A stretch of DNA of 64,000 bases, taken from an uncultured Lachnospiraceae bacterium (GTDB lineage: Bacteria; Bacillota; Clostridia; Lachnospirales; Lachnospiraceae). Below the pieces are notes generated by a model. That model did no database searches and was not told where the DNA came from. It was given only the letters and a program-made list of their open reading frames with translations. Location: positions 62,001 to 126,000 of the forward strand of contig CAKRWT010000001.1 of NCBI GenBank assembly GCA_934418125.1, written 5' to 3'. Made by a program: the position numbers and the translations under genes. This document shows positions 18,423 to 27,476 of this stretch, piece after piece (the first letter of the stretch is position 1; each line of letters opens with the position of its first letter).

Positions 18423-19274
18423 TCACGAAATCATTGTCCACCCATCGGCACATATTTCATGTCCTTTGCAAAGATTATTCCACTTATCTGGTGTTATAAC
18501 CACCTTATCTTTTCTATTGTCTAACCAGGCTCCCCACCAGCTAAATGTACTGTTGGCTATTACATGATATCTGCAGCATGTCATCAGATACATATCCTTG
18601 TAGGCGTTGTCTCCTGTATTCCCCTGCACAATCACATATGATTGTCCAACACTCTTCATAAATTGTTCTGCCCAGACCTGGTCATCAGAGAACAAAAAAA
18701 ACTTTGGGTTTTCTACTTTCTCCTGTATATATTCTATTGCTTTATAATAGTAATCTACCGTAGCAATATTCCCATATAACATATCATTTTTCTCATAGTC
18801 ACCACGTCTTAAATGTACGGACACTGACTGACAGCTCTTCATCAAGCCCTCATATTCTTGAATTTGCAACGTATTTATATTTTGAAAAGTAATATTATTA
18901 CGCAATTTTTCGCTAATACCTTGAAAATATCTCTCGCTTTGCCAATACCCGCTCAAATATCCATCCTCTACTTGCAATGTCCACGAATTATAGTCAAAGC
19001 ATTTTTCCTTTAAATACTTATGTTTTCCTATGGTATACCGTAACAATCTGTCTAGTGGTCTGGTATTATCTGCATAATAGTGATGTAACTCGTCATTGGT
19101 AGCAATATCTATCTGCAAACCTAATTTATCTAATTCATAATTGCGGCTGTCTCTTTTCAGAATATAATCAGATATATCCGCTTTTACCTGAATTCCTTTT
19201 TCTTTTATCGTCTTATAAAGAGCATATTGAAACAGCTGATTTCCCAGTCCACCTTGCATCCTGACAATTACCAT
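18423..19274 (-). CDS. Alpha-1,2-fucosyltransferase, family GT11
   Basis: 283 residues, the usual GT11 length. GGLGNQLFQYA (8-18), GYWQSERYF (109-117), HLRRGDY (154-160, GDP-binding) and ANSTFSWWGAWL near 241-252 are the four family blocks. The enzyme transfers fucose from GDP-Fuc to galactose in alpha-1,2 linkage, making an H-antigen-type disaccharide at the inner membrane face. It sits 14 bases upstream of the GT6 gene that would use this product as acceptor. A second GT11 gene is at 57056-57976. GDP-fucose synthesis genes (gmd, fcl) are not in the window. The family call is firm. The acceptor is inferred. Confidence 0.93.
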   Translation of the reverse strand: MVIVRMQGGLGNQLFQYALYKTIKEKGIQVKADISDYILKRDSRNYELDKLGLQIDIATNDELHHYYADNTRPLDRLLRYTIGKHKYLKEKCFDYNSWTLQVEDGYLSGYWQSERYFQGISEKLRNNITFQNINTLQIQEYEGLMKSCQSVSVHLRRGDYEKNDMLYGNIATVDYYYKAIEYIQEKVENPKFFLFSDDQVWAEQFMKSVGQSYVIVQGNTGDNAYKDMYLMTCCRYHVIANSTFSWWGAWLDNRKDKVVITPDKWNNLCKGHEICADGWTMIS

Positions 19275-19275
19275 C

Positions 19276-20220
19276 TTATCTCTTTCTCTTCTTTCTATCC
19301 ATTCGCAAAATCCATTTATATAGAATTCTCTGTTTTGCCTCTACCCAATTATATCTGTTGCATAAGAATTGCATTTTTTCTGCAAACGACAGCGGTTCCC
19401 CCATTTTCCACCTTTTTCCAACCGTATAATAAGTTACTAATTTCTGTTGTTCCTTTATATGGTTTTTTCTATAGGTTTTAATTTCTTCGACAGTATAGAT
19501 ATGTCGTGTTTTCATTTGGTTAGCCAGATATTGGGATACTACTTTCTGACTGGCTATATTCTGTTGTGTCATTCCTTTCTGATTGATTCGATATCTAAGT
19601 AATGGTTCTGGTACTACCCCAAGTCTGTAACCATTTAAGCAGGCTCTGATTAAGAAATCATAATCATCTGCACAATCAATGTCTCTATAGCCTCCAAGTT
19701 TTTGAAATACTTCTCGTTTTGCGAGCCAGGTTGGATGTGGAATTGCACTCATCAATCCCAGAAGTCGCTCTACATATTGAGGTTGTGAAGGATATTTTCT
19801 CACTATCCCCAAAAGATTTCCTTGCATATCCATCAAATTAGTATAACAACCGACTAAATCCAGGTTATGCGTTTGCATATAATTTATTTGTTTTTCTATT
19901 CTATCTTTCTCTGCATAATCATCCTCATCCATACGACAGATTAATTCGCCACCACAATGTTGCATTCCTTTATTCAAACTGAACAGAAGCCCCATGTTTG
20001 TGTCGTTAATATAATATTGCAGCCGAGGTTCCTTATTCCCCAGCTGCATTAAATAATCTTTCATTTCTTCATGTTCCGGATAATCCAGCATCACAATAAT
20101 CTGAAGATTCTTATGAGTCTGTTGCCTGATGGATTCTATTGCCATAGATACCGTTGCAACGCTTTCTTTATAGACACTCATAAGAACACTTACCAAACAC
20201 TGTCTATTCATTGTGTTCAT
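19276..20220 (-). CDS. Glycosyltransferase family 2
   Basis: 314 residues. The GT-A motifs are VSVLMSVYKESVATVSMAIES at the start, VMLDYPEH near 44, NKGMQHCGGELICRMDEDD near 84-101 (DEDD as metal ligands) and HPTWLAKREVF near 157 followed by ADDYDFLIRA. This wording is that of the EpsE/WaaV-like GT2 group, often galactosyl- or N-acetylhexosaminyltransferases. The C-terminal 70 residues are basic. It overlaps the FdtA-like gene by 17 bases and is followed by the GT11 gene with one base between. It may make the acceptor galactose linkage for the fucosyltransferase, but that is a guess from order only. Confidence 0.86.
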   Translation of the reverse strand: MNTMNRQCLVSVLMSVYKESVATVSMAIESIRQQTHKNLQIIVMLDYPEHEEMKDYLMQLGNKEPRLQYYINDTNMGLLFSLNKGMQHCGGELICRMDEDDYAEKDRIEKQINYMQTHNLDLVGCYTNLMDMQGNLLGIVRKYPSQPQYVERLLGLMSAIPHPTWLAKREVFQKLGGYRDIDCADDYDFLIRACLNGYRLGVVPEPLLRYRINQKGMTQQNIASQKVVSQYLANQMKTRHIYTVEEIKTYRKNHIKEQQKLVTYYTVGKRWKMGEPLSFAEKMQFLCNRYNWVEAKQRILYKWILRMDRKKRKR

Positions 20221-20617
20221 TTGCTCTTACATCCTCCAAAAAGGTGGCATAGTCCCTAATATAATCTCTTTCATCATAATGTTCCGATGCAAGTACCATT
20301 AAAATAGTTCCTGGGGCAAACTGGTACATTTCACGCCAGATTCCCGGTCCAATATACAACCCTTCAGAGGGTTTATTTAATTTAAGTTCTACCTTATCCC
20401 GTCCATCATCCAGACGAATCATGCATTCACCTGCAACACAAAACAATATTTGCTCCAATTTTCTATGAGAATGCATTCCCCTGGTAACATCTTCCAAAGT
20501 ATCATACATAAAATAAACCCGGCGAATCTGAAACGGTACGTTAATATTCTCTTCCAAAGCAACGAGATTTCCCCTCTCATCACCATGTTCCTGAAATTGT
20601 ATAAATTGAGGCGTCAT
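20204..20617 (-). CDS. dTDP-4-keto-6-deoxyhexose 3,4-ketoisomerase (FdtA/QdtA-like, WxcM cupin)
   Basis: 137 residues, a single RmlC-like cupin. DERGNLVALEE (13-23) and RGMHSHRKLEQ (46-56) with the two histidines at 49 and 51 are the family marks; these histidines are at the same numbers as the active-site pair reported for FdtA. The enzyme moves the keto group of dTDP-4-keto-6-deoxyglucose from C4 to C3, the first step to dTDP-Fuc3NAc or dTDP-Qui3NAc. The matching aminotransferase (11356) and a likely acetyltransferase (10739) are downstream in the same direction. RmlA and RmlB must be elsewhere. Whether the C4 product is galacto (FdtA) or gluco (QdtA) is not decided here. Confidence 0.88.
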   Translation of the reverse strand: MTPQFIQFQEHGDERGNLVALEENINVPFQIRRVYFMYDTLEDVTRGMHSHRKLEQILFCVAGECMIRLDDGRDKVELKLNKPSEGLYIGPGIWREMYQFAPGTILMVLASEHYDERDYIRDYATFLEDVRANEHNE

Positions 20618-20645
20618 ATTTACTCCAAGCCTTTCTTTTTATATC

Positions 20646-21587
20646 CTATCTGCGCATCAGGTAATCTTCATTACTCCATTTAGGCGGATTCTGATAGTGA
20701 TGCATCTTTCGATATAATTTATAATAAATAAAAATACATAAATCCCTAAAGCGTAGTACCTTGATAAAATCTATGATTCCTTTCTTTGTCGCAAACATTT
20801 TCATGGACATATCGTCACAACGTGCCATAATCGCAGGAGTAAATCGATATTTTTTGCCAAACATTTTTTTCAGGATTAATAAATCACCATAATAATCCTC
20901 CAACACCTCCTTATAGGAATGTGTTGAATTATAGTTATCGCTGTTCTCTTCTGTCACATAACGGTAAACGAACACACTTTCCTGCAAAACCTTTTCTTTT
21001 CCATGTGACAACATATAAAACCAGACCTTGATTTCTTCGTTATTACGTGCTCCCATAGTCAAATACTGGTTGGTACTCTTTTCCTGATAAAAAGTATTTC
21101 GCATAACTCCTGCAAAAATTGCCTGTGTTCCTCCGGTTCTAAGAAAACTTGTTAATGTCAATTCCTCTGGATTATCAATTCCTTTGCATAATTGTAAAGA
21201 CCCATCACATTCCTTATAAGTCTCATTCCATCCTGTAACACTAAAGTATTCCGGATTACTTTCCAGGAAACTCACCATTGTCTGAAAAACAGAATCCCTA
21301 TTTAAAAAGTCATCTCCATTAATGCAATATACGTATTTTCCTTTTGCCCGCAAAAATAAATCATATAAATTTGCGCACATGCCCAAATTTGTTTCACGAT
21401 TTATTATTTGTACAACATTCTTATACTTTTCCAGTTTATTTGCTGTTGTATCTGTAGATGCATCGTTTCCAACAATCACCTCCACCGAAAAATCGGTTTT
21501 CTGCATTAATATGCTGTCCATACATTGTTGTATGTACTTCTCATGATTATAGGAAACAACACAGATAGAAAGCATTATCTCATCCAT
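20646..21587 (-). CDS. Glycosyltransferase family 2
   Basis: 313 residues from the ATG at 21587. The frame extends to a TTG at 21599, and another ATG at 21575 also fits, so the first four to eight residues are uncertain. LSICVVSYNHEKYIQQCMDS, VGNDASTDTT and CINGDDFLN are the GT2 motifs, the last giving the acidic pair. A hydrophobic/basic patch near the C-terminus (DLCIFIYYKLYRKMHHY) could touch the membrane. It overlaps the end of the upstream GT4 gene by a few bases. The layout resembles 12447-13499. No specificity call is possible. Confidence 0.85.
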   Translation of the reverse strand: MDEIMLSICVVSYNHEKYIQQCMDSILMQKTDFSVEVIVGNDASTDTTANKLEKYKNVVQIINRETNLGMCANLYDLFLRAKGKYVYCINGDDFLNRDSVFQTMVSFLESNPEYFSVTGWNETYKECDGSLQLCKGIDNPEELTLTSFLRTGGTQAIFAGVMRNTFYQEKSTNQYLTMGARNNEEIKVWFYMLSHGKEKVLQESVFVYRYVTEENSDNYNSTHSYKEVLEDYYGDLLILKKMFGKKYRFTPAIMARCDDMSMKMFATKKGIIDFIKVLRFRDLCIFIYYKLYRKMHHYQNPPKWSNEDYLMRR

Positions 21588-22743
21588 GTCTTCTCTCAAT
21601 TCCTACTAATTGTTCATATACCTTATAAATCTCTCTTGCATTTCTGCTAATTGAAAATTCATTTATAATAACATTGTGACCACATATTGCCATTTCCTGT
21701 AACTTAGCTCTATTATAATACAAGTCCTCTATATTTTGGGAAAGCTTATCTACATCTCCAAACTCATATCGAAGTCCTGTTTTCTTATCTTCCACCAATT
21801 CCGTATAAGTTGCTATCGGTACTAACCCTGCCGCCATATACTCTGCAACAACAGTACCAAAAGCATCTCCCTTAGAAGACAGGATTCCAACATCATAACC
21901 AGAAAGCAACTGTGGTATATCCTTTTGATATCCCAGAAAATGCACCTGTTCCTGCAACCCATGTTCCTGTATATATGTCTGTAACAGTTTTAAATAATCA
22001 GGATATGCCTCGCCTGCCAAATCCAGAAGTACATCCTTTTTGATTTTTGCAGGCAACCGTTGCATTGCCTGCAAAATTTGCAGTTGTCCCTTGCTTTTCT
22101 CAATTCTCCCTACGCAAATTAATCTTAGTTTATTATCTTTTCTATTTACTCTTTCAATAAATTTGGATGGTTCTATTCCTTCATACACAACCCGTATTTT
22201 ATCCGCAGTCAATCCGGCTTCTGTCCAGTATTCTTTAACCTGCTTCGTTACAGCAATAAATAAATTTGCATTTTTATTGATGTATTCATAACATTTAGGT
22301 TTATAATGTATAATTCGAACATGTCCCCTATTTAGTTCCTTAATATGCCAAACATGAGGAATCCCCTTTTTTCTGCTGATATAGGCACCTATATCTATTC
22401 GAATATGATTGGAATGAATCAAATCAATCTCATCCCAGTTAATTCCACAGTTTAAAACCCCTCTTTGTGTCAATGCACCTCTTACATACAGCAGATATTT
22501 TACCATATGCTTCGCCATGTTCAGGAACGGATTACTATAAGCAGACCCCGACATGATATCCCGATACCAATAAGAATAATTCTCAATATGTTCCTGAGTA
22601 CACCATTCATTAAACTCATTGTGTTTTTTTGTCAGTACAACCGGAATTACATCATAGTTCTGGATTAATTCCTTAATCATATCAATCTGCGTTTTTGCGG
22701 CTCCATATTTATAATCTGCCGTAGAGATAAATAATACTTTCAT
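21580..22743 (-). CDS. Glycosyltransferase family 4 (GT-B)
   Basis: 387 residues from the ATG at 22743, chosen because GT4 proteins usually begin directly with the first strand (MKVLFISTADYKYGAAK); a start at 22758 is possible. The donor half has RLICVGRIEKSKGQLQILQAM near 202-222, LAGEAYPDYL, VHFLGYQKDI and GYDVGILSSKGDAFGTVVAEYMAAGLVPIAT near 283-313, where the E-x7-E-like motif of GT4 is found. It is a retaining GT-B transferase using an NDP-sugar. The start is two bases after the stop of the DPM-like gene. Sugar unknown. Confidence 0.87.
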   Translation of the reverse strand: MKVLFISTADYKYGAAKTQIDMIKELIQNYDVIPVVLTKKHNEFNEWCTQEHIENYSYWYRDIMSGSAYSNPFLNMAKHMVKYLLYVRGALTQRGVLNCGINWDEIDLIHSNHIRIDIGAYISRKKGIPHVWHIKELNRGHVRIIHYKPKCYEYINKNANLFIAVTKQVKEYWTEAGLTADKIRVVYEGIEPSKFIERVNRKDNKLRLICVGRIEKSKGQLQILQAMQRLPAKIKKDVLLDLAGEAYPDYLKLLQTYIQEHGLQEQVHFLGYQKDIPQLLSGYDVGILSSKGDAFGTVVAEYMAAGLVPIATYTELVEDKKTGLRYEFGDVDKLSQNIEDLYYNRAKLQEMAICGHNVIINEFSISRNAREIYKVYEQLVGIERRHG

Positions 22744-22744
22744 A

Positions 22745-23701
22745 TCACTCTTTATCATCTTTCTTCTCGTACATCTGCCGTCTCATATGATACTGGACAT
22801 CTTCCAGTATTTTACGGTTCGCAGAAATTACATCTGCCAGCATGCCTATTACGAAGGTCACAAATCCCAATATGATTAATGTACATGCTAATATCAACGA
22901 TTGCGTATGTCCGTTTCCATAACCATTTGCGTAATATATGAGGAATCGTATTCCAATTCCCAGTCCAATAAAGGATGGAACCATCGCCATAATAGTAAAA
23001 CAGGTCAGTGGCTTATACATCATAAGTGCCCGTAAAATCGTCAGCATAGACTTTTTTACATATCCCAGCATACTATGGAATAATCTGGACTCACGCAGTT
23101 CCGGGTTTGTCCGAATGGGAACCGAAGTTATTGCCATTCTATTACGTCCAGCCTGTACAATCGTTTCCAGTGTATACGTATAATCATTAATTACATTAAT
23201 ACGCATAGCTGCCTCACGACTAAATGCCCTGAATCCACTGGGTGCATCCGGTATATTCGTTTTGGATGCTTTACGAACTACCCAACTGCCAAAATGCTGT
23301 AATTTTTTCTTCAGCCATGAGAAATGTGCCGTATCATCAATTGGACGTTCACCAATTACCATGTCTGCCTTATGTTCCAAAATAGGCTGTATCAATTTAG
23401 GGATATCGTCTGCGCAATATTGGTTATCCGCATCTGTATTGACAATAATATCTGCCCCATGGCGAATACATGCATCCAATCCTGCCATAAAGCCCTTTGC
23501 CAAACCCTTATTTTGCGGAAAGCTAACCACGTAATGTACTCCCCACTTTTTTGCAACCTCTACCGTATTATCTTTACATCCGTCGTCTATAATTAAATAT
23601 TCTATTTCATCAATTCCATCAATTTTCTTCGGAAGATCATTTAAGGCAATTTCCAATGTTTCTGCTTCATTATAACAAGGAATCTGGATTATTAATTTCA
23701 T
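22745..23701 (-). CDS. Polyisoprenyl-phosphate glycosyltransferase-like GT2 (DPM1 type)
   Basis: 318 residues. IIQIPCYNEAETLEIALNDLP, IIDDGCKDNT near 37-46, NTDADNQY near 93-100 (DAD metal site) and SGFRAFSREAAMRI near 155-168 define the DPM1-like GT2 group. Two C-terminal helices (about 235-300) anchor it in the membrane. Members load sugars on undecaprenyl phosphate or act on lipid-linked sugars. It is preceded by a 79-base gap with a possible promoter, so it may be the first gene of a transcription unit covering everything to its left. An AAGG ribosome-binding site lies ten bases before the ATG. Confidence 0.85.
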   Translation of the reverse strand: MKLIIQIPCYNEAETLEIALNDLPKKIDGIDEIEYLIIDDGCKDNTVEVAKKWGVHYVVSFPQNKGLAKGFMAGLDACIRHGADIIVNTDADNQYCADDIPKLIQPILEHKADMVIGERPIDDTAHFSWLKKKLQHFGSWVVRKASKTNIPDAPSGFRAFSREAAMRINVINDYTYTLETIVQAGRNRMAITSVPIRTNPELRESRLFHSMLGYVKKSMLTILRALMMYKPLTCFTIMAMVPSFIGLGIGIRFLIYYANGYGNGHTQSLILACTLIILGFVTFVIGMLADVISANRKILEDVQYHMRRQMYEKKDDKE

Positions 23702-23726
23702 TCTGTATTACCTTCTTATTTTTGAT

Positions 23727-23755
23727 TTTATACCATTCTGATTCTAGCATACCAA
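23727..23755 (-). promoter_or_regulatory. Possible sigma-70-type promoter
   Basis: On the minus strand TTGGTA (23755-23750) and TATAAA (23732-23727) are separated by exactly 17 bases, matching the -35/-10 consensus at four and five of six positions. It lies in one of the few real gaps of the locus, 25 bases before the ATG at 23701. This would be an internal promoter for the left third of the locus. AT-rich DNA gives such matches by chance, so this is only a candidate. Confidence 0.3.
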
Positions 23756-23760
23756 CCCCT

Positions 23761-23782
23761 AAAAAGCAACCAAATGGCTTTT
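23761..23782 (-). terminator. Weak terminator-like hairpin
   Basis: Minus-strand AAAAGC (23782-23777) can pair with GCTTTT (23767-23762) across a nine-base loop and is followed by one more T. It overlaps the stop codon of the ABC transporter gene. The stem has only two G-C pairs, so it would end little transcription. It is recorded because it sits just upstream of the possible promoter at 23727-23755. Confidence 0.18.
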
Positions 23783-25568
23783 AACCAATCACGCTGTCCT
23801 TTTGTCTTTCTACTGCCACACCATTTTGAATTTCATAAATAACATCGCAGTTTCTTATCGTTGTCAATCTATGTGCAATAATAATTAGCGTTTTATTGCC
23901 ATGTAATGCATCAATAGCATCCATAACTGCACTTTCTGTATCATTATCCAGTGCCGCAGTAGCTTCATCTAATACCAGTATCTCGGGGTCATTATACAAT
24001 GCCCTGGCAATCGCCACGCGCTGTTTCTGCCCCCCTGAAAACCGGATTCCTCTATCTCCCAGTTTCGTATCTACTCCATCCGGCAATTCTTTGATGGTTT
24101 CACAAAGCTGTGCCTGTTCAATCGCTCTCCAAACTCTGGCATCGTCAATCTCCTCATCCTTAACACCATAGGCTATATTCTTTTTTATGGATTCGTCTAT
24201 CAGGTAAACAGACTGTGGCACATACCCAATAATTTTTCCCCATGAATCCATGTTGGTATAAATAGATACTCCATCCACACAAATATTTCCCTTTTGCGGA
24301 TACAAAAGCCCTAGTATAATATCTGCCATAGTCGACTTACCTGCACCAGACTGTCCTATAAGTGCCACCGATGTTCCTTTGTTTATAACCATATTGAGGT
24401 GATTTAATACATAGTTATCACCATTGGGATATTGCCAACAGATATCCGTAACCTCAACCTTGTTCTGGAATGTCAATGCTTTATTATCCTGTACCCTCTT
24501 CTGTGCACTTTCTGCCAGCTCTTTCTCATATTGACTTGCCTCAACAAAATTATCATAAGTTGCATTTAATGATGGGCAGGCATATACAAATTGGTTAAAG
24601 CTGCTGGATATACGGCCAATAGAAGGCAACACTCTAAATGCTGCTACTGCAAATGCTGCAAGCTGCGGTACAAAAGTTGCCGCTTCTGTTCCCGATAGGA
24701 ACTTAATACCAACAAGCAGAATCAATCCACTAATGCAAATTGCCTCAATAAAATATGCCGGTACTTCCGTTGCTACAGTACGCTTTACATCCAATTTCTG
24801 TGTCTGTTTATAACTACTTTCATACAAATCTAAAAAATGTTTCTGTTTTCGAAATACAAGTACATCCTTAATTCCCAGTATACTTTCATATACATACTTG
24901 TTTTTCATTGTATCTAACTCACGAAACTGTGCCCCAAGCTTAACCATTCTCTTCCGGAACACCAGAATTAATATAGATAGCGAACACCCCAATAATATAA
25001 TTACACCACCGGCCATCATAATATCTACATTGACAATATATACACAAATACAAACAGCGGTAAGTGCCTCTGCCAGGATTTTAAATGCATTGGAAAGAAT
25101 TTCATATACTCCCCCTATATCACTCCCAACTCCTCGCAAAATTTCCTGTGAATTCACAGTCAGATAATAAGAGTACCCCCTTTTCATATATGCCTGCATC
25201 ATTTTAATAGACAATTCTCTCTTAACCGAATTGGAAAATCTGACTCTGACATAAGATAAAAAAGTTAAATATAGATTTTTAAAAATATAGACACCACAAA
25301 CTGCAGCGCACATTAAAATCACTAATTCTTTTCCTGTTGTTATATGCAAAACCTGTATAACCGGCTGCAAATATGCATTAGCAAATAATTGTTCCACATC
25401 CATAAGGGCCTGCACCAATGGTAAAATAGCCGATACGCCAAGAGTCTCTACCAACGCGCCAACCAGCGTCAGAATAAATACAACCGCCGATTTTCGCATC
25501 TGTCTTTTCGACATAATATACTTTAACTTATGCCATACATCTACTACGCTTTTTAAATTATTAATCAT
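23781..25568 (-). CDS. ABC transporter, fused permease-ATPase (PglK/MsbA-like glycolipid flippase), no. 3 from left
   Basis: 595 residues with six hydrophobic helices in the first 320 residues, then an ATPase with GQSGAGKST, GYVPQSVYLIDESI, FSGGQKQRVAIARAL, ILVLDEATAALD and IAHRLTTI. All catalytic motifs are complete. The signature (GGQKQRV) and Walker A (ending ST) differ slightly from nos. 1, 2 and 4, so it is not a recent copy. An AGAGGATAAAT ribosome-binding site precedes the ATG, five bases after the GT4 stop. The expected cargo is a lipid-linked oligosaccharide. Neighbours upstream are a GT4, a CatB-type acetyltransferase, a GT8 and the CMP-ulosonate cassette, so its glycan may carry that acid. 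Confidence 0.9.
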   Translation of the reverse strand: MINNLKSVVDVWHKLKYIMSKRQMRKSAVVFILTLVGALVETLGVSAILPLVQALMDVEQLFANAYLQPVIQVLHITTGKELVILMCAAVCGVYIFKNLYLTFLSYVRVRFSNSVKRELSIKMMQAYMKRGYSYYLTVNSQEILRGVGSDIGGVYEILSNAFKILAEALTAVCICVYIVNVDIMMAGGVIILLGCSLSILILVFRKRMVKLGAQFRELDTMKNKYVYESILGIKDVLVFRKQKHFLDLYESSYKQTQKLDVKRTVATEVPAYFIEAICISGLILLVGIKFLSGTEAATFVPQLAAFAVAAFRVLPSIGRISSSFNQFVYACPSLNATYDNFVEASQYEKELAESAQKRVQDNKALTFQNKVEVTDICWQYPNGDNYVLNHLNMVINKGTSVALIGQSGAGKSTMADIILGLLYPQKGNICVDGVSIYTNMDSWGKIIGYVPQSVYLIDESIKKNIAYGVKDEEIDDARVWRAIEQAQLCETIKELPDGVDTKLGDRGIRFSGGQKQRVAIARALYNDPEILVLDEATAALDNDTESAVMDAIDALHGNKTLIIIAHRLTTIRNCDVIYEIQNGVAVERQKDSVIG

Positions 25569-25572
25569 ATAT

Positions 25573-26781
25573 TTATCCTCTATCTTTTTTAGAAACTAAG
25601 CTTCGTAATTTACTCTCTAAACAGTCAATTTTATCTATTTCGCGGCATCCTCTACTCAGCATATATTTTCTAAGACGCACTCCTCTTTCAAAGGCTTCCT
25701 GCCTGTTCTCATTTAAATATTCCAGTGCTTCTTTAAGCTCTTTTTCAGTGTTAATAAGTACAATTCCATCTTTCAGACTCACATCTCCTACGTTTGTACT
25801 TACAACTGCCATTCCGCAGGCAGCTGCTTCGCAATGCACAATAGGACAGTTCTCCGACTTACTGGTGCTTACAAACACGCAACACTCCCTATACAACTCA
25901 TAAATCTGTTGTCTGCTTAAATGTACATGGAAGATTACTTTCTTCGTGCTGTTTTCTGGTAACCATTCCTTTAAATGTTGTCTAAGCATCTTTAAATAAT
26001 CATTTTCCTCAAATCCCGTAAAATGCAATGTTACATTCTGCATGTCTGACTTACAAAATGCCTCTAACAACATATCCTGATTCTTATTATCGTTATAATT
26101 TGCCACATATAGGAATTGTAGTTTTTCCTGATAAAACTGCTCTTTACTATGTAACATTTCCTTTTTTAGGAAAACATCTTCAATAGCATTTTCAAGAATC
26201 ATTCCGTTCGTTAATCCATACTTTATAGCATAACTATATGAATTATTTAATTCCGATAAATAGATTGCGCACTCAAACTTACGAATCCATTGATATAGTT
26301 TTGTGTAATACCACTTTACCTTTAGTTCTTCATATACACCTATGATATTTCTGCTCTTTAATTTCTCTGCTATCCTACCACTCTTATCCCATCGTGAATA
26401 TCCGTGAGAATAAAAGACTTTTACACATGCTATCTTATCCAGTTCATTCACAATCCAATCCAAAGTCCACGTCTGAGAACAAACTACGATTAAAACATCT
26501 GGTTGGAACTCTCTAATCTTTTCACGATACGCCTTCCTGGTACTCTTATCATCTCTTCCTTTTAATGTTAAAGGCCATTGTACATATATTCGCATACGCT
26601 CAATTTTTACTCCCGCATGCTCTTCTGTTTCAGGAAGTACCTGTAATCCTCCATTTCCAGCACTTGTGAGTACGAATATTTCATGTCCTCTACTGGCAAG
26701 TCCTTCTGCTAAATACTCTGTTATATGTGCTACCCCATCCTGAGATGGCCAAAAAGAAGGTACCGCAAACATAATTTTCAT
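25573..26781 (-). CDS. Glycosyltransferase family 4 (GT-B)
   Basis: 402 residues. The acceptor half begins MKIMFAVPSFWPSQDGVAHITEYLAEGLASRGHEIFVLT, typical for GT4 enzymes that bind lipid-linked acceptors. The donor half has LQFLYVANYNDNKNQDMLLEAF near 223-244, FHVHLSRQQIYELYRECCVFVSTSKSENCPIVHCEAAACGMAVVST near 296-340 with the Glu motif, and NVGDVSLKDG. No membrane helix is present. The transferase is retaining by family; the sugar is unknown. It stands directly upstream of ABC transporter no. 3. Confidence 0.87.
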   Translation of the reverse strand: MKIMFAVPSFWPSQDGVAHITEYLAEGLASRGHEIFVLTSAGNGGLQVLPETEEHAGVKIERMRIYVQWPLTLKGRDDKSTRKAYREKIREFQPDVLIVVCSQTWTLDWIVNELDKIACVKVFYSHGYSRWDKSGRIAEKLKSRNIIGVYEELKVKWYYTKLYQWIRKFECAIYLSELNNSYSYAIKYGLTNGMILENAIEDVFLKKEMLHSKEQFYQEKLQFLYVANYNDNKNQDMLLEAFCKSDMQNVTLHFTGFEENDYLKMLRQHLKEWLPENSTKKVIFHVHLSRQQIYELYRECCVFVSTSKSENCPIVHCEAAACGMAVVSTNVGDVSLKDGIVLINTEKELKEALEYLNENRQEAFERGVRLRKYMLSRGCREIDKIDCLESKLRSLVSKKDRG

Positions 26782-26789
26782 TTTATTAT

Positions 26790-27464
26790 CTATTCCTCAT
26801 TTTCATACTGCAATAACTGATTTATGTCCCGAAACATTACTGCATGTTCCCTAATCCATTTCTCGTCATGGTTCCACCACTTTATTTCTAATAGTTTGTT
26901 AATTATCTCCTGAGGAAACCGATAGTGTAGCACTCTTGCTGGATTGCCTGCTACAACCGCATACGGTGGTACGTCTTTTGTTACAACCGAACCAGCCCCT
27001 ATTATTGCCCCATCACCAATAGTAATTGCTCCAAGAAGCATAACTCTCGTCCCAATCCAGACATCATTTCCAATCACGACATCCCACTTTTGTCCCGATT
27101 TTTGTATTTTATCATAGGGTTCATACACATCTTCTTCTACATACGTGTCAATCATCGCTTTTCCTAAATGAAATGCCGGTGATGTTGCCACATAATCCTT
27201 GGTTGGATGTCCTCTTCGGGCAACCATTTTAACTTCAGATGCTATGGAACAATACCGGCCAACATAAGCATTCTGAAACCAACATTGATTCATAATATAG
27301 GTTCCTCTTCCAATATGAGATTTTTTAACCCACCCGGCAATGTAATTATTACCTTCAAAAACATCATCAGAAGATATCTTGCTTTCCCTTGCAAAAATAC
27401 ATCTCTGCTTTTTGTTCTTATATTTAAAGTACTGCAAATAAAGTTTATTCAAAAAACTACCCAT
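26790..27464 (-). CDS. CatB/Vat-like xenobiotic-type acetyltransferase (LbH), probable glycan O-acetyltransferase
   Basis: 224 residues. Hexapeptide repeats in the first half ([28 protein letters not shown]) are followed by an extended loop with [13 protein letters not shown], then [50 protein letters not shown], the textbook XAT/CatB ending. The conserved His in the R-x-G-H-P loop is the catalytic base in this family. In polysaccharide loci these proteins O- or N-acetylate sugars. AAGGAAAAG precedes the ATG. It lies between a GT8 and a GT4 gene. The acetyl acceptor is unknown. Confidence 0.87.
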   Translation of the reverse strand: MGSFLNKLYLQYFKYKNKKQRCIFARESKISSDDVFEGNNYIAGWVKKSHIGRGTYIMNQCWFQNAYVGRYCSIASEVKMVARRGHPTKDYVATSPAFHLGKAMIDTYVEEDVYEPYDKIQKSGQKWDVVIGNDVWIGTRVMLLGAITIGDGAIIGAGSVVTKDVPPYAVVAGNPARVLHYRFPQEIINKLLEIKWWNHDEKWIREHAVMFRDINQLLQYENEE

Positions 27465-27476
27465 TTTCTTTTCCTT

